Source of the DNA: CAZVYJ01 sp964631565
GTDB taxonomy: Bacteria; Planctomycetota; Phycisphaerae; SM23-33
Direction of reading: 5' to 3'
DNA length: 64,000 nucleotides
Assembly (NCBI GenBank): GCA_964631565.1
Contig: CAZVYJ010000007.1
Span: forward strand, 1-64,000
Shown: positions 50,991 to 61,448 of the stretch, in pieces
Position numbering within the stretch: position 1 is the stretch's first letter
Layout of the letters: each line of letters begins with the position of its first letter
The notes under the pieces: generated by a model
What the model was told of the DNA's origin: nothing
Seen by the model: the letters and a program-made list of their open reading frames with translations, nothing else
Databases searched by the model: none
Position numbers and translations under genes: made by a program

Positions 50991-52214
50991 ATGGACCGAA
51001 AAGGCTGGCAAATGCGAGCTGTCAGCTGGCATTTCAGCAGCTGCGCAATCCTTTTGATATTTCTAACGGGATTCATTGCGGGCGGCTGCCGCAGCTCGAG
51101 CGCTCCCGGGTCGTCATCGGCGGCGGAAGTCGATGTGGTCGAGGTATCGCCTCAGGACACGCCCATATCTTCGGAATTTGTCGGCCAGACTGAAAGTTCT
51201 CACCAGGTTGAAATCCGTGCGCGAGTCAACGGCTTTCTGAATGAGCGTCTATACGAGGAAGGGTCGCTGGTCAAAGTCGGCCAGACCATGTTCCAGATGG
51301 ACCCAAAGCCGTTTCAGGCCCAGCTGAACGCAGCGAAGGCGGCCCTGGCCATGCATGAGGCCCGCTACAAGGTGGCCCAGGCGAATTTGGCTCGGGTGCG
51401 GCCGCTGGCGGAACAAAATGCCCTGTCACAGAAGGATCTGGACAATGCCGTCGGCGAAGAAGCATCGGCCGCTGCGGCAGTCGAAATGGCGAAGGCCGAC
51501 GTTGAGCAGGCTGAGCTTAATTTGAGCTACACGACGATAACGACGCCGGTTACCGGACTGTCGAGTTACGCGCGGGTGCAGGACGGTGCATACGTAAATC
51601 CGCAGAACAGTCTCCTTACGTACGTGGCGCAGACCGATCCTATATGGGTCGACTTCAGCCTTTCCGAGAACGATGTCCTGGAGTACCGCAGTCAGAGCGA
51701 ACGCGGCGTAGTTCGGCCGCCGGCTGGTGATGCATATGAAGTGGAGATAGTGCTCGCCGACGGGTCGATATTTCCGCAACGCGGGCATATTACTTTTGCC
51801 GACGCCGAGTACAGCCAGCAGACGGGAACATTCCTGCTGCGAGCCACGTTCGCCAACCCCGGCGCGATTCTGCGGCCGGGACAGTTCGTTCGCGTGCGCC
51901 TGCTGGGCGCAATCCGGCCGAATGCCATCACCGTCCCGCAGCGTGCGGTAATGCAGGGCGCCCAGGGGCAATTCGTATGGATCGTCGACTCCGACGGAAA
52001 GGCGCAGATTCGCAACGTGAAGGTTGGGCCATGGCATGGGGACGACTGGTTCATAGAAGAGGGCCTGTCAGCGGGCGACCGTGTAATTGTCGACGGGCTG
52101 ATGCGGCTTTCTGCGGGAACATCGGTGAAGATAGTGGACTCCCCGAAAAAGCATGCAACAACCGGGAGGGCGGAAACGAAAAATGGGCTTGAGGCATCCG
52201 GAAAGGACAACTGA
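50991..52214 (+). CDS. RND efflux periplasmic adaptor lipoprotein (AcrA/MexA type)
   Basis: A 407-residue membrane fusion protein with an N-terminal lipoprotein signal ending in a lipobox (FIAGGC, cysteine at about 28). The biotinyl-lipoyl half motif VEIRARVNGFLNERLYEEGS, an alpha-hairpin with AEQNALSQKDLDNAVGEEAS, and beta-barrel segments GQFVRVRLLGAIRPNAITVP and ALV-type ends follow the HAE1-partner adaptors. GAGGA precedes the ATG. It overlaps the permease gene by one base (TGATG) and forms the first gene of a three-gene tripartite pump operon. Confidence 0.94.
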   Translation: MDRKGWQMRAVSWHFSSCAILLIFLTGFIAGGCRSSSAPGSSSAAEVDVVEVSPQDTPISSEFVGQTESSHQVEIRARVNGFLNERLYEEGSLVKVGQTMFQMDPKPFQAQLNAAKAALAMHEARYKVAQANLARVRPLAEQNALSQKDLDNAVGEEASAAAAVEMAKADVEQAELNLSYTTITTPVTGLSSYARVQDGAYVNPQNSLLTYVAQTDPIWVDFSLSENDVLEYRSQSERGVVRPPAGDAYEVEIVLADGSIFPQRGHITFADAEYSQQTGTFLLRATFANPGAILRPGQFVRVRLLGAIRPNAITVPQRAVMQGAQGQFVWIVDSDGKAQIRNVKVGPWHGDDWFIEEGLSAGDRVIVDGLMRLSAGTSVKIVDSPKKHATTGRAETKNGLEASGKDN

Positions 52215-55200
52215 TGTTCTCGGCCTTCTTTATAGACCGGCCAATTTTTGCGATTGTGGTGGCAATTGTCATTTCCATCGCCGGCCTAGTGGCGATGGTG
52301 ACGCTGCCGATCGCCCAGTACCCGCAGATCACGCCGGTTCAGATACAGGTTTCAGCGACCTATCCCGGGGCTGACGCCTCCACCGTGGCGCAGAATGTCG
52401 GCGCGCCGATCGAAGAGCAGGTCAACGGCGCCAACAACATGATGTACATGTCGTCCGTCTGTTCCTCCACGGGCAATTACACATTGACGGTCTACTTCAA
52501 GATCGGCACCGACCCCGACCTGGCGCAGGTGGATGTACAGAACCGCGTAGACCGGGCGATGTCGCAGCTGCCGCAGGCTGTCAAGGACCAGGGAATGACC
52601 ATTCAGCAGAAGTCGCAGACATTCCTCATGGTGCTGGCCGTCTACTCGCCGGACGACCGATTCAGCGATGACTACGTAGCAAACTACGCAAACATATATA
52701 TCCTCGACACAATCAAGCGACTGTCGGGCGCCAACCAGTCCTCAATTCTGGGCATACCGGACTATGCCATGCGCATATGGCTGAAGCCTGACCGCATGGC
52801 CCAGCTCGGAATCACGACCACCGATATTGAGAACGCCGTTTCAGAGCAGAACAACCAGTTCGCCGTCGGCAGTATCGGCCAGCCGCCGACGCCGTCTCCC
52901 GTCCAGCAGATGTTTTCGGTGACGACAACCGGCCGGATGACCGAACCAAAGCAGTTCGAAAATATCATTCTGCGGGGTTCGGACAAGGGAGCGGCCATCG
53001 TAAGACTTAAAGATGTCGGATACGTTGACCTGGGCAGAAAAAACTATGTGATGCGAACCAACTACCAGGGAAAGCGCGCGACCCTGATAGCGGTTTACCA
53101 GCAGCCGGGGGCCAACGCAATCGACGTTTCCAAAGAGGTGCGAGCGACTCTGGCGGAGCTTTCAAAGAGTTTTCCGGACGGGCTGAAATATGACATAGCC
53201 CTGGACACGACAATGTTCGTGCAGGCATCGATTCGCGAAGTGACGCGGACGTTCTTCGAGGCGGTCGTCCTCGTGGTGCTGGTGGTGTTTGTATTCCTGC
53301 ACAGCTTCAGGCTGACAATCATCCCGACGCTGGCGGTGCCGGTGTCGATCCTCGGGGCCATGATCGGGATGACGGCGTTCGGCTACTCGATCAACATGCT
53401 GACGCTTTTCGGAATGATCCTGGCTATCGGCCTGGTAGTCGACGACGCGATTGTGGTCGTCGAAAATACGGACCGCAACCTGAAGCAGCTTGGGCTTTCG
53501 CCCAAGGAAGCGGCCAAGAGGGCCATGAAAGAAGTGTCCGGGCCGGTGGTCGCTATCGTGCTTGTGCTGAACGCGGTATTCATACCCGTGGCATTCCTGG
53601 GAGGCGTGACCGGGCAGCTTTACAAGCAGTTCGCCATTACGATTGCCGTGTCGGTGGTGTTTTCGGGAATCGTGGCCCTGACGTTGTCGCCGGCGCTGGC
53701 TTCCCTGCTGATTCGCGCGCGGCACGGCAGGAAAAAGGGCCTGTTCCACTGGTTCGATACCGCCTTCGACCGCGTAGCCGGCGGCTACGTGAGCGGAGTT
53801 AAGTGGGTCATGAGGCACTGGGCGATGGGCCTGGGAGCGGTGGTGGCGGTCTGCCTCCTTACTGCTGTGCTTTTCCACATGTGGCCGACCGCTTTTGTTC
53901 CGCAGGAAGATCAGGGATATCTGTTTGTCTGCTACTACCTGCCGGACAGCGCCAGCCTGGACCGCACGGAGGCCGTCGGTAAAAAAGCGGCGGAATTCAT
54001 GCGCAATCACCCCGCAGTGGCGAACGTGACGCAAGTGGACGGTTACAGTCTCATCGATTCGCAAAACCGCAGCAACGTCGGGCTGCTGTTCGTGGCATTG
54101 AAGGATTACGAAGAACGCGAGTCGACGGACATGCAGGCGCCGGCGATCATCCAGAAAGCCAAGGAAGCATACGCCAAGATCCGCGAAGGGGTGGTCATCC
54201 CGATGAATCCGCCGTCCATTCCCGGACTTGGCATTACGGCCGGCTTCCAGATGTGGCTGCAGCAGAAAGGCTCCGGAGACTACTCGCAACTGGTCGCTCT
54301 TTCCAGGGAGATTGTCGCCAAAGGCCAGGCGCGAAAGGAATTGATTGGCGTGAACACGACCGCCGGTGCGAATGACCGCCAGTACTTTGCGAATGTGGAC
54401 GAGGAAAAGTCGATCATCCTGGGAGTTCCCGTCCAGGACGCCTACAAGACTCTCCAGACGATGTTCGGATCTTTATACGTCAGCCAGTTTCCCAAGGATT
54501 CGCGTCTCTGGCAGGTTATTCTCCAGGCAGAGCCAAAGTACCGGATGACACCGGAAGACATAACGCAATTCTACGTACGCCGCAAAACCGGCGAGATGGT
54601 GCCGCTGTCGGCGATTGTGACCGGAAAATACGTCACCGGACCGAACCTGGTGACGCGGTTCAACAACTACCCGGCCGTGCAGATTACCGGAGCCGCCCGC
54701 CCGGGTGTCAGCTCCGGCGAATCGCTGTCAGCCATCCAGGATGTGGCAGAGCAGATCATGCCGGACGGCTACGGCTTCGAGTGGTCGGGCGAGGCGCGGG
54801 AGGAAGTGGCGTCCGGCTCCACCTCGGCAGTGGCGATGATCTTCGGGCTGATTTTCGTGTTCCTGATTCTGGCCGCCCAATACGAAAGCTGGTCGCTGCC
54901 GCTGGGCGTGATGCTGGCTGTTCCGTTCGCCATTCTGGGAGCAATTGTGGCGATTGTTCTGCGGCGCCTGCCGGATGACATTTATTTCCAGATCGGCCTG
55001 CTGACGCTGGTCGGACTGGCCGCCAAAAACGCGATACTGATCATCGAGTTCGCCGTCGAAAAGCACCGCCACGAGGGGCTATCGCTCTTCGACGCCGCAG
55101 CCGAGGCAGCAAAACTGCGACTGCGCCCGATTGTCATGACCTCCTTCGCGTTTATTCTCGGGTGCGTGCCCCTGGCTGTCGCGACGGGAGCATCGGCCAA

Positions 55201-55381
55201 CAGCCGCCATTCCATCGGCACTGGCGTAATCGGCGGCACGCTGGCGGCCACGGTAATCGCGATATTCTTCATCCCGATGTTCTTCTGGCTGCTTGGAACT
55301 GCCGGCCAGAAGTTTTTCGGCAAACGGAAATCACCGGCCCCGGACGCTTCGGCCGCACCGACAAAGCAGGAGGGCCAATGA
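52214..55381 (+). CDS. RND multidrug efflux permease, HAE1 family (AcrB type)
   Basis: This 1055-residue inner-membrane transporter begins MFSAFFIDRPIFAIVVAIVI, the hallmark of HAE1 permeases. TM4 carries GLVVDDAIVVVEN with the two adjacent aspartates of the proton relay, and the TM10-11 region has GLAAKNAILIIEFA with the conserved lysine. Porter-domain sequences such as PAVQITGAARPGVSSGES complete the family picture. It exports hydrophobic toxic compounds or antibiotics in exchange for protons. It is translationally coupled with the adaptor upstream; the outer-membrane factor gene starts just after its stop. Confidence 0.96.
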   Translation: MFSAFFIDRPIFAIVVAIVISIAGLVAMVTLPIAQYPQITPVQIQVSATYPGADASTVAQNVGAPIEEQVNGANNMMYMSSVCSSTGNYTLTVYFKIGTDPDLAQVDVQNRVDRAMSQLPQAVKDQGMTIQQKSQTFLMVLAVYSPDDRFSDDYVANYANIYILDTIKRLSGANQSSILGIPDYAMRIWLKPDRMAQLGITTTDIENAVSEQNNQFAVGSIGQPPTPSPVQQMFSVTTTGRMTEPKQFENIILRGSDKGAAIVRLKDVGYVDLGRKNYVMRTNYQGKRATLIAVYQQPGANAIDVSKEVRATLAELSKSFPDGLKYDIALDTTMFVQASIREVTRTFFEAVVLVVLVVFVFLHSFRLTIIPTLAVPVSILGAMIGMTAFGYSINMLTLFGMILAIGLVVDDAIVVVENTDRNLKQLGLSPKEAAKRAMKEVSGPVVAIVLVLNAVFIPVAFLGGVTGQLYKQFAITIAVSVVFSGIVALTLSPALASLLIRARHGRKKGLFHWFDTAFDRVAGGYVSGVKWVMRHWAMGLGAVVAVCLLTAVLFHMWPTAFVPQEDQGYLFVCYYLPDSASLDRTEAVGKKAAEFMRNHPAVANVTQVDGYSLIDSQNRSNVGLLFVALKDYEERESTDMQAPAIIQKAKEAYAKIREGVVIPMNPPSIPGLGITAGFQMWLQQKGSGDYSQLVALSREIVAKGQARKELIGVNTTAGANDRQYFANVDEEKSIILGVPVQDAYKTLQTMFGSLYVSQFPKDSRLWQVILQAEPKYRMTPEDITQFYVRRKTGEMVPLSAIVTGKYVTGPNLVTRFNNYPAVQITGAARPGVSSGESLSAIQDVAEQIMPDGYGFEWSGEAREEVASGSTSAVAMIFGLIFVFLILAAQYESWSLPLGVMLAVPFAILGAIVAIVLRRLPDDIYFQIGLLTLVGLAAKNAILIIEFAVEKHRHEGLSLFDAAAEAAKLRLRPIVMTSFAFILGCVPLAVATGASANSRHSIGTGVIGGTLAATVIAIFFIPMFFWLLGTAGQKFFGKRKSPAPDASAAPTKQEGQ

Positions 55382-55382
55382 A

Positions 55383-56849
55383 ATGCGGCGACTTCTGATC
55401 TTCTCGGTTGCGGCAATTACCCTGGGCGGCTGCATGGTAGGCCCGGATTATCAGCGGCCGCAGATCGATACGCCCCAGTCCTATCGCTACGAGCCGGATG
55501 AAGCCCGCGATGCAGCAAACCTGGCGTGGTGGAAACAGTTTAATGATCCCGTCCTTGATCAACTGATTACCGAGGCGCTGGCGGCCAACTGGGATGTAAA
55601 AATCGCCGCCGCTCGCGTACAGAAGGCGGCCGGCGTGCTCCAGACAACCCGCTCGGCGCTGTTTCCGCAGCTTGATTACTCCGGCGAAGGCGCACGCCAG
55701 CGAATTTCCGAAAATAACATCTCCGTACCGCTGAAGAACCCTTACAGCAGCTTCGAGGTGCTCGGCCAGGCATCGTGGTCCATCGATCTGTGGGGTCGGA
55801 TCCGGCGACTCAGCGAGTCGGCGCAGGCAAGCCTGCTGGCCTCCGAGGAGGCACGCCAGGGCATTATTCTGTCTCTCGTGTCGGAGGTAGCCAGCTCGTA
55901 TATCCAACTGCGAGCTTTCGACGAACAGCTTGTAATAGCCAATCGTACAGCCAAGGCGTATGACCAGGCTCTCAAGCTCTTCGAACTGCAGTTCAGGCAC
56001 GGCCAGGTGGACCAGATGATTGTCGAGCAGGCGCGGTCGCAATATGAAACGGCGGCCGCGATCATCCCTCAGATACAAAACCAGATCGTTCAGACCGAAA
56101 ACGCCCTGTCGATTCTGCTGGGTCGCAACCCCGGCCCGATATCGCGAGGCAAAGCCATCGGCACGCTGGCAGCGCCGGTGATTCCCGCCGGCCTGCCGTC
56201 CGAGCTGCTCCAGCGGCGGCCCGACATCCGCCAGGCGGAGGAAAACCTGATCGCGGCAAATGCGCTCATCGGTGCGGCGAAGGCGTTATACTTCCCGACC
56301 ATTTCGCTGACCGGGTCCTTCGGAACAGCCAGCATCGAGCTGGACGATCTCTTCCGCGGGCCCAGCCATATGTGGAACTTCGCGGGATCCGTGACCGGCC
56401 CGATCTTCACCGCCGGAGCAATCGCGGGACAGGTCAAACAGGCCGAGGCCGATCAGCAGGCGGCGCTTTTCGCCTATCGCCAGGCGATTCAGAATGCTTT
56501 CGCCGACGTTGAAAACTCCCTTGTTTCGCACCAGAAGCTTTTTGAGCAGCTGGCGAGTCAGCAGCGGCAGGTCGCCTCATTAACCGAGTACAGTCGCCTT
56601 GCGTGGCTTCAATACAACGGCGGTTACACGCCGTATCTGACAGTGCTCGACGCCGATCAGCAGCGATTCCAGGCGGAGCTGAATGAAACCCAGACACATG
56701 CAGCGGCTCTCATCTCCCTGGTCGAAATTTACAGGGCGATGGGAGGCGGGTGGATTGTCGAAGCGGAAAAGATGACCGCTCCGGCCGCTCCCCGAAGCGA
56801 GACACACAAAAATAAGCTGCAAAACCAGAACAAAACCGAAAGCGATTGA
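55383..56849 (+). CDS. Outer-membrane efflux lipoprotein (OprM/TolC-family, NodT type)
   Basis: A 488-residue outer-membrane factor. I chose the ATG at 55383, where AGGAGGG sits eight bases upstream and the protein begins with a lipoprotein signal (ITLGGC lipobox, cysteine at about 17); an open frame back to 55293 overlaps the permease gene and is not needed. Conserved segments include MVGPDYQRPQID, LPSELLQRRPDIRQAEENLI and YNGGYTPYLTVLDADQQRF, all typical of OprM-like proteins with their paired helical hairpins. It provides the exit duct of the tripartite pump. Confidence 0.94.
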   Translation: MRRLLIFSVAAITLGGCMVGPDYQRPQIDTPQSYRYEPDEARDAANLAWWKQFNDPVLDQLITEALAANWDVKIAAARVQKAAGVLQTTRSALFPQLDYSGEGARQRISENNISVPLKNPYSSFEVLGQASWSIDLWGRIRRLSESAQASLLASEEARQGIILSLVSEVASSYIQLRAFDEQLVIANRTAKAYDQALKLFELQFRHGQVDQMIVEQARSQYETAAAIIPQIQNQIVQTENALSILLGRNPGPISRGKAIGTLAAPVIPAGLPSELLQRRPDIRQAEENLIAANALIGAAKALYFPTISLTGSFGTASIELDDLFRGPSHMWNFAGSVTGPIFTAGAIAGQVKQAEADQQAALFAYRQAIQNAFADVENSLVSHQKLFEQLASQQRQVASLTEYSRLAWLQYNGGYTPYLTVLDADQQRFQAELNETQTHAAALISLVEIYRAMGGGWIVEAEKMTAPAAPRSETHKNKLQNQNKTESD

Positions 56850-56859
56850 GGACAAATCT

Positions 56860-58119
56860 ATGACAACCATCTCTCAGGAGTCTGCAGGGCTAATAGTGCT
56901 CATGGCTGTGATTCTTTATGTCAACAACCGGGTGCTGCGGCTGCATCCGACCATCGGCCTTCTGCTTGGCGGACTGGTTGTTTCAGCCATATCGATGATC
57001 GGACAGTCCCTCGGCCTGCCGATAGGACGCCAGCTGATTAATACCATGGTACAGTTCAAGTTCAACCAGTTCATCCTGGATTTCCTTCTGGGGTTCCTGC
57101 TTTTCGCCGGCGCTATTCATGTCAGCAAGTCAGACCTGCTGAAGGAAAAAGGGACCATCACCATCTTCGCACTGGCAGGCGTGCTGATAACCGCCTTTGT
57201 GGTCGGCGGCGTTCTCTGGACAGTCTGCCTGTGGCGCGGCATTCAACTGGAGTTCACGGAATGCCTGCTCTTCGGCGCGCTGATCAGCCCGACCGACCCT
57301 ATCGCCGTTCTGGCCATCATGCAGAAAGTCGGCGCTCCCAAACAGATTACCACCATCGTATGCGGTGAAAGTCTTTTCAACGACGGCGTCGGCGTCGTGC
57401 TCTTCATGACCGTGCTCGCGGCTCACCAGGGCCAGAACGTGACGGCATTGTCAGTCGGCGGCAATTTTGTCCTCATGGCAGGCGGCGGCCTGGTGATAGG
57501 CATTCTTTACGGATGGCTGGTTCGCAGGTTTGTGCGAAAGTCGCAAAGCTCGGAACTGGCGGTGCTGATTACGCTGGCGTTGGCGGGAGGCGGCTACACA
57601 CTTGCGAACAATCTGCATTGCAGCGGCGCTATCGCCATGGTCGTGGCCGGCGTCATGGTCGGCGAAGAACTTTCATCACTGTCTCCCGACGTCGGGCTGC
57701 ACCTGGGCGTGTTCTGGACGATTATCGACGAAATCGGCAACTCCCTGGTCTTTCTGCTCGTCGGGCTTGAGTTGGTCGTAGTCAAAATTGAGCCTTTCTG
57801 GAATTTAAACGGAATCATTCTCGGCCTGTCATGCGTAGTGGTCGTGCTCCTGGGCCGATTCCTCAGCGTCGCCGCTCCCGCGGTCGCGATGCGCCCGTGG
57901 GAACGACTGCATCGAGGCTCGCTGAGTATTCTGGTCTGGGGCGGATTGCGCGGCGCGCTGCCGCTGGCTATGGCGCTTTCAGTCCCGCATGAGATCCGCA
58001 CTCGCGGCGCCATTATCGTAGCCACTTATGCAGTGGTGGCATTCTCGATTATCGTTCAGGGCCTGACCATGCCCGGCGTCATTCGCCGGGTGACGGCTAC
58101 TGAGCCATCCCACGAATGA
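56860..58119 (+). CDS. CPA1-family Na+(K+)/H+ antiporter (NhaP type)
   Basis: This is a 419-residue protein with about 12 membrane helices. GALISPTDPIAVLAIM holds the conserved ion-binding aspartate, followed by the CPA1 signature CGESLFNDGVGVVLF; LVWGGLRGALPLAMALS near the C-terminus is the other family mark. It exchanges cytoplasmic Na+ or K+ for protons. It begins 11 nt after the outer-membrane factor gene behind a GAGGA, so it is probably part of the same transcript. Confidence 0.92.
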   Translation: MTTISQESAGLIVLMAVILYVNNRVLRLHPTIGLLLGGLVVSAISMIGQSLGLPIGRQLINTMVQFKFNQFILDFLLGFLLFAGAIHVSKSDLLKEKGTITIFALAGVLITAFVVGGVLWTVCLWRGIQLEFTECLLFGALISPTDPIAVLAIMQKVGAPKQITTIVCGESLFNDGVGVVLFMTVLAAHQGQNVTALSVGGNFVLMAGGGLVIGILYGWLVRRFVRKSQSSELAVLITLALAGGGYTLANNLHCSGAIAMVVAGVMVGEELSSLSPDVGLHLGVFWTIIDEIGNSLVFLLVGLELVVVKIEPFWNLNGIILGLSCVVVVLLGRFLSVAAPAVAMRPWERLHRGSLSILVWGGLRGALPLAMALSVPHEIRTRGAIIVATYAVVAFSIIVQGLTMPGVIRRVTATEPSHE

Positions 58120-58185
58120 TCGAGCTGTGGCGTATTTTTAATATTGGAAGCACAATGCCGTGCGATGGAAACAAGGGAAACGGCG

Positions 58186-59001
58186 ATGAAAAACCTGCAC
58201 AAAAAAACATGGGAGTTTCTCGAGGCGTCAAGGGCGGGCGATAAGGCCGGCAGAACCTTCAACATATTCATGTTGAGCCTCATCTTTCTGAACGTGCTGG
58301 CCGCGATTATCGGAACCGTAGATTCGGTATATCGCCAGTGGGGCGTTTTCCTGGACTGGTTCGAGTTGCTCTCGGTGGCCGTCTTCACTGTGGAATATAT
58401 AGTCCGGATGTGGGCCTGCACCGCGAGTGAAAAATACGCCGGGCCGATTGTCGGCCGGATCAGGTTCGCCCTTCGCCCCATGACGCTGGTGGACCTGGCT
58501 TCGATTCTGCCTTTTTACCTTCCGTTCGTCAGCATGGATGCGAGGTTCCTCCGAATGCTGCGGCTGCTTCGTATTATCAGAATAGTCAAAATCGGGCACT
58601 ATTACAGTTCCTTGCAGGTTATCGCGGACGTTCTTCGCGACAAGAAGGAAGAGCTGATTCTCACCACCTTCATGATGCTGATGCTTCTGCTTTTCTCCGG
58701 CTCGGTTATGTATTACTGCGAGCACGACGCCCAGCCGGAAGTGTTCCCCGATATCCCGACTACACTGTGGTGGGCGGTAATCACGCTTACGACTGTCGGC
58801 TACGGCGACATATATCCGGTTACTCCCATAGGGAAAATGATGGGGTCCATAATCGCGATTCTCGGCATAGGCATGTTTGCGCTGCCGACAGGCATTCTCG
58901 GCGCCGGCTTTGTTGAAAGAATACAGAAAGCCAAAAAGGGCCTCAGCTGTTGCCCTCACTGCGGCAAAAGACTGGATCAGAAGCCGGGCGAAGAGCCGTA
59001 A
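58186..59001 (+). CDS. Voltage-gated-type potassium channel with C-terminal zinc-ribbon tail
   Basis: A protein of about 271 residues with six transmembrane helices. S4 carries regularly spaced arginines (RFLRMLRLLRIIRIVKIG). The pore loop has the canonical selectivity filter TTVGYGD, followed by S6 and a short cytoplasmic tail with CPHCGK, half of a zinc ribbon preceded by a second CC. I chose the ATG at 58186, where AAGGGA lies upstream; starts at 58144 or 58165 are possible. The channel probably mediates K+ flow for membrane potential control. It follows the antiporter gene by 66 nt. Confidence 0.88.
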   Translation: MKNLHKKTWEFLEASRAGDKAGRTFNIFMLSLIFLNVLAAIIGTVDSVYRQWGVFLDWFELLSVAVFTVEYIVRMWACTASEKYAGPIVGRIRFALRPMTLVDLASILPFYLPFVSMDARFLRMLRLLRIIRIVKIGHYYSSLQVIADVLRDKKEELILTTFMMLMLLLFSGSVMYYCEHDAQPEVFPDIPTTLWWAVITLTTVGYGDIYPVTPIGKMMGSIIAILGIGMFALPTGILGAGFVERIQKAKKGLSCCPHCGKRLDQKPGEEP

Positions 59002-59301
59002 CCGTATCGGGCATCCCGGCAGCCGGCGTGTCTGCGGCGGCGTCAACGGCCTGCTGGTGCTCTGTGTGGCGAAACACTGCGCATAATCTTGTTTCCGCGT
59101 AAGCCCATAGATTTTATGAAATGTTCCAGCCGGTCTGTGCGTTAGTTCTGAGATGAATTCTGACTGCAGAAATTGCGAACCGATTTGCTTTCGGCCGGGT
59201 TGTATCTGACTGGCGTTGAGATGCAGATACTGGAATCAGGCAGTTAAGACAAAATCAAAACCGCCGCAAGGGCGGATGTCGCGATAAAAGGAACCACCCG
59301 G
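59002..59301. other. Intergenic region before the beta-helix gene
   Basis: These 300 nt contain no convincing gene. A 5-bp GC hairpin (59261-59275) followed on the minus strand by T-rich sequence could be a weak leftward terminator, but nothing is transcribed leftward nearby. The promoter of the downstream gene must lie here; no confident hexamers were found. Confidence 0.3.
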
Positions 59302-61407
59302 ATGTCATTTGTTAACGCACCGTATCTCCCTGAGATGACAGTTGTTACGGTAATAACCTTACTTCTGCTGGGCGTTGCCGGCTGTCGGCCCGCCGTAGTC
59401 GAACCGGTCGAACCGGCCCAGCCGGCTGCCAGCGCTGCGCCGCTGACAATAACGGCCGACACCGTTCTCGAAAAATACGCCACAATCACGCAGCCGATTA
59501 TCATCGCCGCCGACGGCGTCACACTCGACGGCAACGGCGCGACGATACAAGGCCCCGGCGTTGACCCCTCAAAGCCGGACACGTATGTCGGCATCGGCAT
59601 CAAGGCCGACGGCGTCTCGAACGTCACAATCCGCAACATAAAGGTTCGCGGCTTCGCCGTCGCCATTTCCGTCAGCAACGCCGGCGGCTGGGTTATCGAG
59701 GACAATTACCTGTCCGACAATTACACCGACCCGGAGTGGGGCTGGGGAAGAAACGGCCGGCAGGGCGGCATCGTGCTGACGGACGTTCACAAGAGCGTCA
59801 TCCGCCGCAACGTCGCAAACCGCGTCTGGAACGCCCTCGACATGTCATGGTGCGACGACAACGAGATAGACAGGAACGACTTCGGCCACTGCAGCAACTC
59901 GGCCCTGGTTTTCTGGGGATGCAGCAGGAACAAGGTGACCGACAATAATTTTTCATACGGTATCCGCCTGCGGCCGGGCGAGAAACACGCCCGCGATTCG
60001 GCCGGCGTGATGATCGAATGCGCGTCGAACGACAACGTTTTTCTCCGCAACGACATGACCTACGGCGGCGACGGCATGTACATCCGCGTATACAACGACC
60101 GCGTGTGCACGGGCAACGTGTTCATCGAAAACGACGCATCATACGCAAACAACAACTGCTTCGAGTGCCTCTGCCCGGGCAACACGTTCATCCGCAACAA
60201 GGCCAACCACGGCAGCTACGGCTTCTGGCTGGCCGGGGCGGACCGCAGCGTGCTCATCGAGAACGAAGCCGGCTGGAATGGCCGGCCAGAAGGCAACCAC
60301 AACGCGCCGGAACCGCTGTTTGACTTCGCCGGGATAACTATGGTGAGCGGCTCGTCGTATCATTCGACGCTCATCGGCAACTACTGCCACGACAACAACG
60401 GGCCGGGCATCGCCATACGCGGCGACCTGAAGGAACGCGGCGCGAAATGGCGGACCAGCCACTACGTCATCCAGGGCAACCGACTCGAAAACAACCGCTG
60501 GGGCGTGCATGCACAGTTCGTTGACATGATGTTCGTCAGCGGAAACGAATGCAGCGGCAACGGGCAGGATTATTTCTTCGACGACGTGACGCAGCTTACT
60601 CTGCTTGAAAAGCCCCTCGATGAGGCGGCGCCGCCGGTCGCGAAAATCGCCGCCCCGACGACCGCGAAAGTCGGCGACGAAGTGACGTTCGACGCATCGG
60701 CCGGCGGCGACCCGTCCGGCGGAAAGCTCAGGTACGAGTGGAACCTCGGCGGCCAGGCGGCCGAAGGCCCCAGGCAGACCCGCAGGTTCGACGAGCCGGG
60801 CTACTACCGAATATCGCTCACCGTCAGCGACGGCGGCGTGGCGGGTTTGGCGTGGCATGACCTGTACGTCGTGCCGGCAGGCGAGGAAATCGGCACCGAG
60901 AGCGGGGCGGCAGCGTGGCAGGCCGTCTGCGGTGCGGAAACCCGCGTCGCCATCAGCGACTGTGAGGGCGTCTGCGGCTCGGTGGGCGTCAAGGCGCGCG
61001 TCGAGCCGTACATGGGCGGCGAGGTTGAGCTGCGATATCGCAAGGACGCCGCCGGCGGCACGTGGGACCTGAGCGGCAGGAAGCGGCTGCTGATGTGGGT
61101 TAAGACCGAGCTTGACGGTCCGCGCGGCTTCCGCGGCCTGTACCCGGTTGTTACGCTCCGCGGCAAAGACGGCCTCATCAGGCTCACGCCGCGCGGCAGG
61201 CTGATGTTCTGGGATAACGCGCTGAGCGAGGCGCGGTGGTCGTGGCGGCTGATTTCGGTCGATCTGGCCGGCGAGGGAATATGGAGCAGGGAAACCGAGG
61301 GCGACGTTTCGCTGTCAGCCATCGAGAGCATCGGCGTGGGGGCTACCTACTCCGACCATCCGCAGGAAGCGTTCACGATTTATATCGACGGCATCGTGGC
61401 GGAATAG
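59302..61407 (+). CDS. Secreted right-handed beta-helix protein with PKD domain (lipoprotein)
   Basis: A 701-residue exported protein. The N-terminus is hydrophobic and ends in GVAGC, a lipobox-like site at about residue 28. Residues about 50-440 form a parallel beta-helix with repeated coils such as NVTIRNIKVRGFAVAIS, HKSVIRRNVANRVWNALDMS and NRLENNRWGVHAQFVD (the NosD/pectate-lyase-type fold). About 445-535 is a PKD domain (AKVGDEVTFDASAGGDPSG). The last 160 residues are a beta-sandwich, possibly carbohydrate-binding. AAAGGA precedes the ATG. Beta-helix proteins of this type bind or cleave polysaccharides, but no catalytic set could be recognised here. Confidence 0.82.
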   Translation: MSFVNAPYLPEMTVVTVITLLLLGVAGCRPAVVEPVEPAQPAASAAPLTITADTVLEKYATITQPIIIAADGVTLDGNGATIQGPGVDPSKPDTYVGIGIKADGVSNVTIRNIKVRGFAVAISVSNAGGWVIEDNYLSDNYTDPEWGWGRNGRQGGIVLTDVHKSVIRRNVANRVWNALDMSWCDDNEIDRNDFGHCSNSALVFWGCSRNKVTDNNFSYGIRLRPGEKHARDSAGVMIECASNDNVFLRNDMTYGGDGMYIRVYNDRVCTGNVFIENDASYANNNCFECLCPGNTFIRNKANHGSYGFWLAGADRSVLIENEAGWNGRPEGNHNAPEPLFDFAGITMVSGSSYHSTLIGNYCHDNNGPGIAIRGDLKERGAKWRTSHYVIQGNRLENNRWGVHAQFVDMMFVSGNECSGNGQDYFFDDVTQLTLLEKPLDEAAPPVAKIAAPTTAKVGDEVTFDASAGGDPSGGKLRYEWNLGGQAAEGPRQTRRFDEPGYYRISLTVSDGGVAGLAWHDLYVVPAGEEIGTESGAAAWQAVCGAETRVAISDCEGVCGSVGVKARVEPYMGGEVELRYRKDAAGGTWDLSGRKRLLMWVKTELDGPRGFRGLYPVVTLRGKDGLIRLTPRGRLMFWDNALSEARWSWRLISVDLAGEGIWSRETEGDVSLSAIESIGVGATYSDHPQEAFTIYIDGIVAE

Positions 61408-61448
61408 TGCGGCGTGACTTTGTTTGAGCGGCGGTTTTTTAACCGGCT